A stretch of DNA of 64,000 bases. Origin: Puccinellia tenuiflora. Its lineage: Eukaryota > Streptophyta > Magnoliopsida > Poales > Poaceae. Where the stretch lies: contig QRDG01001386.1 in the NCBI GenBank assembly GCA_012064385.1, forward strand, positions 124,001 to 188,000, in the 5' to 3' direction. Below, piece by piece: positions 11,803 through 22,379 of the stretch. Each line of letters opens with the position of its first letter. The stretch's first letter is position 1. The notes below the pieces were generated by a model, which did not search any database, was not told where the DNA came from, and saw only the letters and a program-made list of their open reading frames with translations. The position numbers and the translations under genes are program-made.

Positions 11803-12129
11803 NNNNNNNNNNNNNNNNNNNNNNNNNNNNNNNNNNNNNNNNNNNNNNNNNNNNNNNNNNNNNNNNNNNNNNNNNNNNNNNNNNNNNNNNNNNNNNNNNN
11901 NNNNNNNNNNNNNNNNNNNNNNNNNNNNNNNNNNNNNNNNNNNNNNNNNNNNNNNNNNNNNNNNNNNNNNNNNNNNNNNNNNNNNNNNNNNNNNNNNNNN
12001 NNNNNNNNNNNNNNNNNNNNNNNNNNNNNNNNNNNNNNNNNNNNNNNNNNNNNNNNNNNNNNNNNNNNNNNNNNNNNNNNNNNNNNNNNNNNNNNNNNNN
12101 NNNNNNNNNNNNNNNNNNNNNNNNNNNNN
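11803..12129. other. assembly gap (327 N)
   Basis: A run of 327 undetermined bases within LTR sequence. About 110 bp before the gap (11666-11774) and after it (12128-12233) are near-identical, so the gap probably reflects a collapsed or unresolved repeat. Confidence 1.
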
Positions 12130-12632
12130 TTTGACGTAATGCCCATATTAGATGAAGCGGTGAACTATATTGTTTTATGATAGCATTGTTATGCGCCCAC
12201 AATTCTGTCAATTGCCATGCTGTAATTTGTTTACCCATCATGTATATCTTTTGGAGAGACACCACTAGTGAACTGTGGACCCCGGTCTTATTTTATTACA
12301 TTGTTTACAACCGTTCTAACAGCTTTTCATCATCATTTGCTCGTTGGTCGTATTTCACTCTCATCATATTTGACATATGCACAATTAATCCATTGTGTTC
12401 AACAAGCCGGAGAGATTGACAACCTCTTTGTTTCGTTGGGGCAAAGTGCTTGTTTGTGATTGTGTGCAGATCCGCGTTAATCTACAAGCGCCAGAGTATA
12501 TTTAAACCTTGCTAAGCCTTCTCCAAGTCCTATTGGGTCTGACAACCTTGGTTTTGTAATCAAGGGAAAATGTTGCTTTGCTGCATCATACCTTCCTCTT
12601 GGGGTTCCGCAGCGAACGTGTGATCCACGTCT

Positions 12633-13237
12633 TCAATAATAACAGGATATATTTTCTTTTCATCAATATAAGCATATTTAAGATCATAAGGAAGAGTTTT
12701 AAGTTCAAAGATAGGATATCCCTTAGGAGAGGTCGGCATCCCTAAGGATTCCACATTTAGATTATGTTTGAGGATTGCAGGTTGGCGGAGAAAGATATCC
12801 TCCAAATCATTTCTTTCCTGCATGAATACCTCACTCTCATGGTCTTCCATAAATTGCTGCAAAGGATCATTAGGAGCAATAGCAATAGCAACAAGTTTTT
12901 CAATTTTACAGTCTTCATTAGGCAATTCTTTTTCATGACGTTGTTTAGCAAACTTAGAAAAATTAAATTCATAAATTTCACCGCCAAATTTAGTATAAAC
13001 CTTTTCCTTTTTGCAATCTATAATAGCACTACAAGTATTTAAGAAAGGTCTACCAAATATAATAGGACAAGATTTATCTCCAACCGAACCTATTACAAGA
13101 AAATCAGCAGGGTATTTTATCTTACCACACAATACTTCAACATCTCTAACAATTCCCACCGGAGAGATAGTATCTCTATTAGCAAGTTGAATAACCACAT
13201 CAATATCTTCAATTTCGCAAGTCACAATTTCATGCAT
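12633..13237 (-). pseudogene. Athila-like aspartic protease region, cut before reverse transcriptase
   Basis: The open frame contains VIGSVGDKSCPIIFGRPFL, which matches the downstream flap and FGRPFL part of retropepsins in Athila-like elements, followed by the linker leading to RT (KTLPYDLKYAYIDEKKIYPVII). The last residues before the stop at 12560 are encoded by the foreign LTR of element 2. The upstream part of the protease is separated by a stop near 13290. This is a piece of a polyprotein, not a stand-alone gene. Confidence 0.75.
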
Positions 13238-13320
13238 TACTTCTTGATATAGAGAAAAAGGTATTGCACTGGAACTAGCACCAATATCACACTAACCATA
13301 ATAGCAATGATCACCAATCT

Positions 13321-14477
13321 TCACAGAAATAACAGGAGCACCAACCTTTTAGCTTTTTCTTTCGGAGGTCTAACAATATTAGAAGCATCCTCACAAAAAA
13401 TTATATGGCCTCCTTCTACATTTTCCCCTGTCAAATCTTTAACTAAAGCTACTGAAGGTTGAACTTTTAGTTGTTCATAAGGTTCTTTAGCTTTCTTCCC
13501 ACTTTTCTTAACAACTTTAGTGATCATATCATGTTCTTTTACTCTAACTGGAAAAGGCAATTTCTGAACATAAGGAACATGTAAAATAGGATCAGGAGTA
13601 TGGACCTGTATTGCATTTTCAGGAATAGGAGTAATTTTGATTTCTTTAAATGGTTCATGCAATTTGTTCCACTTTTGCTTAGGAATATCAATGTAAGAGG
13701 CAAAAGCATTAAAGAGATCAACAATGATTTGAGAATCAAGCCCATATTTAGCACTAAACTCGTGAAAATCAGAAGTTTCACCAAAGGATTTAATGCATTC
13801 ATAATCACAAATTATACCTGATTCGTTACCTTTATCTATTTTCCAATCTTCAGTATTGCGTTGAATTCTCTCAAGAAGATCACATTTATAATCAATCTTC
13901 TTATTTGTGAAAGATCCAGCAGATGAAGCATCAAGTAAATCTTTGTCATGACGAGAGAGTCTTGCATAAAAGTTGGTAACTATGATGTCTCTGGGGATAT
14001 TATGAATAGGGCATTTAAGCATTTAAGCTTTCAATCTCCCCCAAGCTTGACCAATACTTCCTCCCTTGCGAGGCCAGAAGTTATAAATAAAATTCCTGTC
14101 TTGGTGAATTTCATGCAGAGGATAGAATTTAGCATAAATGAGAGGCATCATTTTATCCCAATCCAATAGATGAGAATCATCCAATAACCTATACCACTCC
14201 ATAGCTTTGTCCTTCAGTGATAATTAATAATTTCCTCATGATTACTTCTATAGAAAACCCCTGCAATCTTAAACAAACCACATATTTCTCTCATAAACAA
14301 CAAGTGATGGCCAGGATGAACAGTCCCGTCTCCTACATAACGGTTACTCATAACACGATCAAAAATTCCCATAGGTATTTTAAATGGGATACTTTTAGTA
14401 GCTGGAGATCCTCTTGTTGCCACAAGAGCGGCGGAGAGGGTGTCTCCAAATGTCGATTCAAACTCAGATGCATCCAT
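13321..14477 (-). pseudogene. Athila-like gag (element 3)
   Basis: The likely gag start is the ATG at 14477 (MDASEFESTFGD), about 90 bp inside the primer-binding site, with IPMGIFDRVMSNRYVGDGTVHPGHHLLFM following, a conserved N-terminal segment of this group. The frame breaks at about 14216. A second block (14022-13321) gives NFYARLSRHDKDLLDASSAGSF, a typical gag stretch, then a basic, Lys-rich connector to protease. Stops and frameshifts show decay. Confidence 0.75.
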
Positions 14478-14563
14478 AATGAAGTAGGGCAATAAGCAGA
14501 AATAAAAATAGCACTTGCGATAAAAGTTTTCCTTATCAAATCCACTTACCAATAGCGCTTTAC

Positions 14564-14581
14564 TCCCCGGCAACGGCGCCA
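14564..14581 (-). other. primer-binding site of element 3
   Basis: Minus strand TGGCGCCGTTGCCGGGGA, about 11 bases inside the LTR end. This is the primer-binding sequence well known from Athila-type and related plant gypsy elements. Confidence 0.9.
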
Positions 14582-14592
14582 GAAAATAGTCT

Positions 14593-16076
14593 TGATGACC
14601 CACAAGTATAGGGGATCTATCGTAGTACTTTCGATAAATAAGAGTGTCGAACGCAACGAGGAGCAGAATGTGTTGGCTTGTAGACTCGCGCAAGCTTTCA
14701 CTGCAAATAGTAACAGACAAGTTTTTGTGGGTTTTTATAGTAACAGATAAATAAAGTGCGAGTAAATAAAAGAGAGCAATAATAATTGCAGCAAGTGGCC
14801 CAATCCTTTTTAGCACAAAGGACAAGCCGGTGATGTTACTTATGATGGCCAAACGCTCCCGAGGACACACGGGAATTATGTCAGGTCACTTTCGCTTCAT
14901 ACCGCTGCTTAATGTTTAATGTTTTGCTAAGTGTTGTGTGGGTGAACCTATGCTAATGAACCATCCTTACTTGGACCAGTGCACACTTGTGATTACACTT
15001 CCCTACAAGCATCCGCAAATGCAAGGAAGTATTTAAGAATTAACTAACCACAGCTTTAAACTCTGAGATCCTACACTCCCTCATGCGCTAGTTTACCGGT
15101 GGGGGTTTAGGTTTCTGTCAATCCCGCAACCACCACACAAACAAACTAAATACACAATTCATTCCCCTAGGCCCATAAAGGTGAAGTGTTGTGTAGTCGA
15201 CGTTCACACAACACCACTAGAAGAATAACACCACAACTTAAATATCAAACCATTAAATAATACTCAGCATAATTCCACTCGTAGCAACAAGACTTCTCCC
15301 ATGTCCTCAAGAACTAAACGAACTACTCACGAGACATCATATGGATCATGGTCAGAGGTGATAAATGGATGAATAATAATCTGGTCATAAAAGTATTTCA
15401 CCGATAAAACTCAATATCATCAACTACACAAGACAATCAACATCGGAGAAGTGATCCCAATGAACCACGACAAGTATAACCCTAGATGCAACAACGGAAT
15501 GAAGTGGAGCTGTGGAGATGATGCTGCTGTCGATGAGGATGATGTTGATGATGATCCCAATGAAGCTCGTGGCGATGACGATGGCGACTATTTCCCCTTC
15601 CGAGAGGGAATTTCCCCGGTAGATTTCTCCCTGACAGAGAGCCTTTTCTCTCTCTGTGGTTTCCGCCCCCGAAGCGGTGGCAGAGTATTTCTTTGAAGTG
15701 TCCCCCTTGATTTTTAGGTCAAAGGGATGATATACGCGAAAGGGGGAACCGGAGACGACACAGGGCCTGCAAGTGGGGCCGCGCCTGGGTGGCGTCTGGC
15801 CACCCTGTGGCTCCCCTCTGGTCCCCCTTCTCGCTCCTTTCGTCATCTGGTAAAATAATAATCTCTGATTTTTTGCGGAATTTCTGAAGTTGCAGAAGTT
15901 CAGTATCTTGACGGTGCTTTTTCCAGCTAATTCCGGGCTCCGGCAGTCAAATCACCAACAATCATCAAACATGCAAAATAAGATAAAATAACATAAGTAT
16001 TGCATTCGGATATGAAATATATCCATGAATAACAGCAAATTATTATATAAAATAGTGATGCAAAATTGACGTATCA
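14593..16076 (-). repeat. 5' LTR of element 3 (1484 bp)
   Basis: On the minus strand it begins TGATACGTCAATTTTGCATC and ends GGGTCATCA, then a short spacer and the primer-binding site. Boundaries follow the TG...CA rule. It carries a run of acidic GAT/GAG codon-like repeats (15520-15600), which is non-coding LTR sequence here. Confidence 0.85.
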
Positions 16077-16592
16077 GACTCAACCAAAGAAAATAGTACA
16101 ACAACATACATGTGAGCTTCCCAACTACATCCACCACGTTCCCTCAAAAGTAGGAGCTACCACCACTGTTGAAAAATAGGTCACCGACTTAACAGATCTA
16201 GGGGCAGCAGCGTCACCGGATCTACCGTCCGGAACAAAAACCTCACGCATATGAGCTAAATAGAAAATAAAATCAGAGCACACATGGACAAAAGTAGAAA
16301 AGGCGGAGAAGTACGCGTCTCGCAGGCGGCGGCCCTTCCGCGCTCACAAATCGTCGGCCTCTCCGCCGCAGGGCAAGCAGGATCGCGATCCATGATACTC
16401 CCCAACGTCGCCCGCACCTGATGCGGGGTAGCATCTCTTCATCGACGAAGGTGCATGTCTGCGAATCGCGTCTCTCTCCGGTGGCGCGCCTACTTGGGGC
16501 TCTTCTCCCCCCCTCTCCGCCATGGGAGCACTCGCCTCTCCCTTTCTTCTCTCGAAGAAAAGCCACTTCAGAGAGAAATGAAGTTAAAAAAA
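16077..16592. other. unassigned 0.5-kb spacer
   Basis: Between the LTR of element 3 and the left end of the MULE. GC-rich in its middle, with short open frames only. I see no gene or recognised repeat in it. Confidence 0.5.
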
Positions 16593-16730
16593 GAGTAAAA
16601 TTCATCGGAGGTCACCGTAGTTGATCATATTACTCGCCATTGTCACCATGCATGGAGATACACGAATTACGGTCACTGAATACGCGCGCTCGGGTCGTAC
16701 ACGGTCACTGGTGCGTGTACAGCGCTCTAT
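16593..16730 (+). repeat. left terminal inverted repeat of the MULE
   Basis: Matches the reverse complement of 28560-28696. Shared blocks include CGGAGGTCACCGTAGTTGAT and CACTGAATACGCGCGCTCGG. Weaker similarity continues to about 16780 (TGTGGAGCCCGCTGTC against TGTGGAGCTCACTGTC). Confidence 0.8.
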
Positions 16731-17267
16731 TCGCCGACATGGACGTGTGGAGCCCGCTGTCGTGCCCGCGTGGAAGCTTATTATTGCGAAATCCAGGGAA
16801 TATAGGTGTAACATCCCAATCTTATATTTGGATTTTTTTCATTTAGATCATGTGCATTTCATCATGGCATCATTTTAAAATCTTGCATTTGCTTGTTGCA
16901 TCAAAAATCCAAAAGAATAAATTCAAATCTCTATTTTGTTTTAAACCAAGACTCACAAAGCTTAATATATATGCTTAGAGTTCTGTGTAAGACTACCCCA
17001 TGTTAGTCATTTATGACGGGGGTAATGTTACAAAATTTTCAAAATTAGTTTGGATCAATTCGGAATTCAAACTCAAAAGTTATAAAAGAAGACAGATTTT
17101 AGAAAAAGAAAAGTAGAAAAGAAAAAGAAAAGAGCGGACAAGCTAGTTGGGCCGCAGCCCAACTAACCAGCCAACGCGCGGCATAGTAGGCAGACCGGCA
17201 TAGCCGCACGGCCAGGTCGATCGATCGATCGATTAAGTTTCAGAAAACGTTTTGTTTCGTATGGTTA

Positions 17268-17659
17268 GACCAACTCTAGCCGCGCCCCAGGAGCCCCCCG
17301 GGACTCCTTTTTAGTCGCCGGATGTGCAAAAAGTACAAAAAAATCTCCCAGCCACGCCCCCATAGCCCCCCAAGAGCTAAAAAGGCACCGGCGAACCCAA
17401 GCCAAACCCAGGGGGCTGGGTTCGGGTTGGGGGCGCCGGGGAAAGCAATGCCCAATTGTTTGCCCCCACGTGGCCAGATTCCTTTCTTCTCTCTCCTTAT
17501 GTGGTCCTTTTCTTGGCCAGATTCCTTTTTTCTGTGCTTGGGGTGGGCTACGGCTGGGAATTTGTCCACTTTTTTCATCCAGCGAAGCAATTTGCCCCGC
17601 CAGGACCTGTACTTTTTCAGCCGGCGAGTGTCCTGGGGGCACCAACGGCTGGGTTGCTC
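17268..17659. mobile_element. PIF/Harbinger-type MITE (392 bp) in the 5' LTR
   Basis: Present in the 5' LTR and absent from the 3' LTR at the same point (empty site at 22840-22850), so its ends are exact. It is flanked by TTA on both sides (17265-17267, 17660-17662). Its ends read GACCAACTCTAGCCG and, in reverse complement, GAGCAACCCAGCCG, an imperfect inverted repeat of the Tourist type. It inserted after element 4. No protein is encoded. Confidence 0.88.
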
Positions 17660-17776
17660 TTACGAACCTATCCTCATTCAAACTCGTATATCTCTTCATA
17701 GGAGAGTTCAAATTCGATTCTGTTGCTTTTGACTTGTTCCCTACTCAAGTAGCACCTCTCCACCAAACTCCACGCC

Positions 17777-17784
17777 TATATAAA
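17777..17784 (+). promoter_or_regulatory. TATA box in the 5' LTR of element 4
   Basis: CCTATATAAACCCC, conserved in the other LTR at 22958-22965. The MITE at 17268-17659 lies about 120 bp upstream. Confidence 0.75.
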
Positions 17785-20033
17785 CCCCAGCCCCGACCTC
17801 CTACTCGTCCCAAAATCGAAACTTCGATTTCAGATCTACTTTTCAATCTTCTTCTTCTCACGGTTCGAGCTTTGCTCGGATGCCATTTAATCCTTCGCGA
17901 GAGTTGTAGATCTCGTCGAAATATTTCCATCCCGACAAACCTCACCAATTTTCATACACCATAGACGGAGAAATTCGCTTCGCAAGTTCTCAGATCTGAT
18001 CGAGTAATTTCTCGATTTCTCATCAACCGTCCAACCAAATCTGGTGCAATTTTTAGACAAGATAGATCACATCGTTCTCCACAACTTTCATGTTGATCGT
18101 TTTTCGATTTGATGTACGGTTTTGCTTAAACAAATCAGATATTTTTCCAAGGTACGGACGAATCAGAACACGCCACGTGCCACCATCGTCAGCGCCTCGT
18201 GACCACCTTCTCAGCAATGCGTGGCAGCTGCGTCACCATCCAGACAGCAGAGGAGTCAGCACACTACGTCACGCTGACATCATCATGGTCAACCATCGGT
18301 CCAAGATTCTTTTCAAAAAGATTTCATGTTATATTAAATGTTGTAAAAATCATAGTAAATCAACCGTAGGTCGAAAAATCAAGTTTAATATACCAAAATT
18401 CTCGTAAAAAATAAGACCTAACCAGATCTGTAATAAAATTTGACTTTCACCGAACTTTATTTTTCTGTTAATTGTTAGCACCTTAATTAATCTTATTTAT
18501 CAGTTGCATTAAAATATTTTCCTCATGCATCATATTATTTTAGGGCAACGAGAGAACTAAGTATTTTACTTTGTGTTACATTAACATGTCATGCATTCAT
18601 GTGTGTATGTTTGTTTTGTGCTCTTATGTTGTGTATTGCTTGCTACCGTGTAGACAACGACGTTGGCTGCGATTGTTGCTGTAGCTGCGACGATTGTGTG
18701 AACGGCTACTCCGACAATTGAAAGGCAAGTGATGCAGATCATGACCTATTTATTTTTCCTATGCATGTAGTTTATTTTCGTAGAATTGCATGTGTAGGAG
18801 TTGTTTGTAATCTATGCTTAAAGGTGATCCACTAACACCCAAGTGGATAGCCATATGTATTCATGTAGATTAGTTTTCCTTCAAACCATCGTTGCTATTT
18901 CCTTAGTTGCTTAGAGGTGGATTGTGGGATCACATGTTATGAAAGATGTTGTTGTTATAGTTGTTTCTTTTCAAATCTAATAAAACAACATTAATTAACT
19001 TAATGTCTGGGTGGTAATGGTCTGTCCTGCTGGTAAAAAGTTGAGTGGCTGCTCGGGTCCGTAGTATCTGAGTAGGTGCACTTGTGAACGGCCACCCAGG
19101 TTCCCGAGAATGATTGTGGAGTCTTTCTTTAGTAGCTTACGAGTACAACCACATGTCGATATAGATATGGGCTTCGTCTTGACTAACTAATTAGTAGACA
19201 CTCGGGTCCCCGTAGCCAGAGATGTAGCCTAGGTTGGGAACGGCGCGGTGGATGGCTTGGGGGTTTACTACCCAACGGTCTCGGTTTAGCTTTCTCCCCC
19301 TCTATACAAAATTCGTGTTTTGGTAAAAGGGGCTAGCTAGACCATGTGGGTAAAGTGTACAACACCTTCGAAGGTTTTTAAAATCTGAGTACTTAGCCGT
19401 GTCCCCGGTTACGGACAACTTGAGCCAGCTAGACTAGATCCTACAAAAGTTCTCACTCATTCAACTTCTATAATTAAAATTTTGATGGGTGAACCAAGGG
19501 TAATAGCACTGATTACTATCGGTGTTCAATGATTGTTTATCTTTTCTGAAAAATGGTTTATCAAATTGATAGGATAATTTTTTTGCTGCTTTATGAAAAA
19601 TAGCCTTCAAGTCCACCTAGCCCAAATTGCATGTAGTAGCTAGGTAGACTAGTGTTTTATTAATTCCATGCTCACTTGCCAGTACAAATCCAAATGTACT
19701 GACCGTATTCGAGAACGGCTGCAATTACACTATTGCAGGTACAATATTACGTAGGTCTTGGAGATACACCCAGCATGTATGCATGTGGCGAGTTGAATGG
19801 TGCTTCATTATCGTTTATTTTCCGTTGTGTGCTTTTATATCAATAAAGTTATTTTGTGCTAGCGTCAATGCTATGCAAAGATGTAAGGACTTTGTTATTC
19901 TGGATCATTTCATTGTAATAAACACGCATTGTGCTCTATTATTTCATTTGTAATGAGTGTGCTAGCGAGTCGATCCGAGAGTAGCACTAAACTCATAGAC
20001 GAGATCCATATTATTGGGTCGAGTCACTACAGA

Positions 20034-20046
20034 TGGTATCAGAGCC
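20034..20046 (+). other. primer-binding site of element 4
   Basis: TGGTATCAGAGCC, two bases after the LTR end, complementary to the 3' end of plant initiator methionine tRNA, the commonest primer of plant LTR elements. Confidence 0.92.
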
Positions 20047-20191
20047 TTGTGTTGGTTGTAGGATCAAGACCTAGGATTGGATTAGGAAGCCATAGGATCA
20101 AAATCTTATTTTACATTCCATCTTTAAAGTTCTTCGCATTCTTCTAATACTCTTCTCACTTCTAATTCCTTTACTAAACCCCTTTATATAG

Positions 20192-20533
20192 ATGGGAGAA
20201 CACCAAGCAGTGAAGGATGGATTGGAGTCCGGGAGGCTTATCGCGAGGCAACTAGCTCGTGTGTCCGAGGAGTTAGCATCAGCACGCAAACTCGAGAAGA
20301 CCCTGAGGTCCGACATAGTGAACATGGCTATTGAGCTTTGTGACCAGGATCATCGAATTATTACAAAGGATAATCATATTGCCTTACTACAGAAGGAGAT
20401 TGCAAGTTTGCGAGCTCAACAAACCCCGTCACCACCAGAAGACGATGAAGGTGCTAGGAAAAAAGAGGAAGATGTAGAGGAGTACAATCTCGAGAAAGTG
20501 ATCCCCTATGAATATGAGGATGAAGGGAACTAG
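20192..20533 (+). CDS. small upstream ORF of element 4, coiled-coil and acidic tail
   Basis: An intact 113-codon frame between the primer-binding site and gag (ATG at 20192, stop TAG 20531-20533). It begins MGEHQAVKDGLESGRL, has a heptad-rich helical middle (about residues 20-75, e.g. LARVSEELASARKLEKTL) and an acidic C-terminus (KKEEDVEEYNLEKV). I do not recognise a family. Some plant gypsy elements carry such a frame before gag. It has no stop, whereas the gag after it has two. Function unknown. Confidence 0.55.
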   Translation: MGEHQAVKDGLESGRLIARQLARVSEELASARKLEKTLRSDIVNMAIELCDQDHRIITKDNHIALLQKEIASLRAQQTPSPPEDDEGARKKEEDVEEYNLEKVIPYEYEDEGN

Positions 20534-20818
20534 ATAGTTATGCCCACCCTATAGTCTTCGATAGGTCATCGTTATGTGTATTAGGTGTTGATCATACCAA
20601 ATCTTGTGGTATGGCAACTTTAGACGAGAGTTTTTCATTTGTTTTCCAAGAGTGAAATTATAATATTTTCATAGGGTTTTAAACCCTATTTTGGAAAAGT
20701 AATTCAAAGTGTTTGGTTTGCTTATATGTTTCTTGAAAAGTGTTGCTTTGTTCATGCTATATACGGGTAGCTATTTCCATAGCCTTTCCGTCTAAAACTT
20801 GTCTTTTCCCAACCATAG

Positions 20819-21889
20819 ATGCCTCCCTGTCACAACCCCGAAAACAACAACAATGGCAAAAACAACGACATGCAGCAAGTGATGACCCAGCTCATGCTAG
20901 TGATGACATAATTCATAGCCGCCAATGCTAACAACAACAACAACCCACCGCCACCGCCACCACCACCTCCACCGCCTCAGGTGTATATGCTCACTAGGTT
21001 CTTATGGTTGAGGCCTCAAAAGTTCTCTAGTGCACCTGAGCCAATGGCAGCACTCGATTGGTTGTGCTCAGTGAACAAGGACTTAGTAACCGTAGGGTGC
21101 AATGAGGCTGAGAAAGTGAGGTTTGCTGCCCATTTGCTTGAAGGACCAGCCGCGTCATGGTGGGAAAACTTACATATCACTCACCCAATTGATACAATCA
21201 CCCGGGCTATGTTTGAAGAAGGGTTCCGCAATGCTCACGTGTCATCTGGAGTCATGAGTCTGAAGAGGAGGGAGTTCCGCAATCTACGACAGGGCAACCG
21301 CATTGTAAAAGAGTACATTGTTGAGTTTAGTGATCTAGGTCGTTATGCGTCGGAAGACGTGGATACTGATGCCAAGAGGCGTGAGAGGTTCCTTGATGGA
21401 CTAAATGATGAGCTAGCTATTCAACTGTCAGTGGTTCACATCACAGATTTTCAGTCACTTGTTGACAAAGCCATTATTCTGGAGGGTAAATAGGAGCAAT
21501 CTGAAAATCGGAAGAGGAAGTACAATCATGGTAACCATAACTCAGGATCACATCAGAGGGCCCATACTCACAATGATGGTAAAGGAGGTTCTGAACTCAA
21601 CAATCAGGAAGTCAATGGGCATAACAAAGATGGTGGTAATGGATGTCATGAGAATGGAGGTAATGGACAGAACCATAATGGGAACATGGGTAAGAACCAT
21701 GGGGAAAGAAACAACCACAATAATGGAGGCAATGGTTGCAACGAAAACCACGCACACAAGAGGGACCTCAGTCAAGTGCAGTGCTACAGATGCAAGAAGA
21801 TGGGGCACTATTCAACTAATTGTACTGAGAAGATGGCTGAAGAAGGAGCCAAGCCAAACCCATTCGAGAAGGCAACTGCAAATACGTGA
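20819..21889 (+). pseudogene. gag of element 4 (two in-frame stops)
   Basis: The frame opens at ATG 20819 (MPPCHNPENNNN), runs through Asn- and Pro-rich tracts, then the retrotransposon gag core (PAASWWENLHITHPIDTITR ... EYIVEFSDLGRYA) and an Asn/His/Gly-rich linker to a CCHC zinc knuckle (CYRCKKMGHYSTNC, from 21782). It is interrupted by TAA at 20909-20911 and TAG at 21491-21493, both in frame, and otherwise collinear. The protein would coat the element RNA in virus-like particles; this copy cannot make it full length. Confidence 0.88.
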
Positions 21890-22366
21890 ATGTGAAGGGA
21901 TTTCTTAAGGGTAAGCTCTTGATTAATTTCTACATGCACTCGTTCATTTTCATACTGCATCACATTCATTCATGTAAAGGGGATTCAAAAAAATGGTTAC
22001 CTAGTCAAACCCATATGAGAACCATTAGAATAGGTCATCCTGGAAAGAGATGATAGCTGGTTCCGTTGGAAGCCACTTAACTCACAATATTGGAGCATAT
22101 GAGCTTTACACTAAGCTCATTAATCGGAATTTCAAGGCTTAAACGTAATTCCAAGCATGGATTGGATGGCAAAGTATAAAGGTTAGATAGATTGCGCAAA
22201 ACTGCAATTACCCCGGAGAAGAAGAGGATAATATACAAGTCTACGCTGAATCTTGAAGATACTAAGGTCAATAATCTTAAGGGGGTTAGCGTGGAGCACG
22301 ATCTTCGATCAGACCTCCTCACCTATTTTTCTAGCCAATCCGATTCTCGAGGACGAGAATCATCTT

Positions 22367-22373
22367 AAGGGGG
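22367..22373 (+). other. polypurine tract of element 4
   Basis: AAGGGGG within ATCTTAAGGGGGTTAG just before the 3' LTR. The same 16 bases occur 88 bp upstream (22274-22289). Confidence 0.75.
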
Positions 22374-22379
22374 TTAGTC

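Larger units (their letters stand above)
9818..12627 (+). repeat. 3' LTR of element 2 (interrupted by hAT element and assembly gap)
   Basis: The LTR starts TGATATGTCTCC with ATCTATAATTTTT following, a signature seen again at 11775 and 62432 in this window. It ends about 12627 (GTGATCCA), where coding sequence of element 3 resumes. It is split by a 754-bp hAT element (10332-11085). A second LTR start (TGATACGTCTCC, 11775) appears just before the gap at 11803-12129. After the gap, a stretch found before it recurs, so either a second LTR is nested here or the assembly has duplicated part of the repeat. The exact internal structure is therefore uncertain. Confidence 0.75.
12560..16076 (-). mobile_element. 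Athila-like Ty3/gypsy retrotransposon (element 3), 3' part interrupted
   Basis: Minus-strand element with a 5' LTR (14593-16076), primer-binding site, gag and protease. The coding sequence stops at about 12630, exactly where reverse transcriptase should begin (after EKKIYPVII), and the LTR of element 2 takes over. The simplest reading is that element 2 inserted there and the rest of element 3 lies left of the window. The outer LTR end is followed by gactc (16077-16081), the probable target duplication. Confidence 0.8.
16807..20031 (+). repeat. 5' LTR of element 4 (3225 bp, contains a MITE)
   Basis: Starts TGTAACATCCC and ends CACTACA, directly before the primer-binding site. It is longer than the 3' LTR by the 395 bp that a Harbinger MITE and its duplicated TTA contribute (17268-17662). 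Apart from that the two LTRs align throughout, with differences concentrated near the 5' part. Confidence 0.92.

Noticed and set aside
11709..12265. Open frames spanning the N run
   Set aside because: They consist mostly of undetermined bases.
15451..15696. 81-codon frame with an Asp-rich stretch
   Set aside because: Lies in the LTR of element 3 and depends on a GAT/GATGAT simple repeat.
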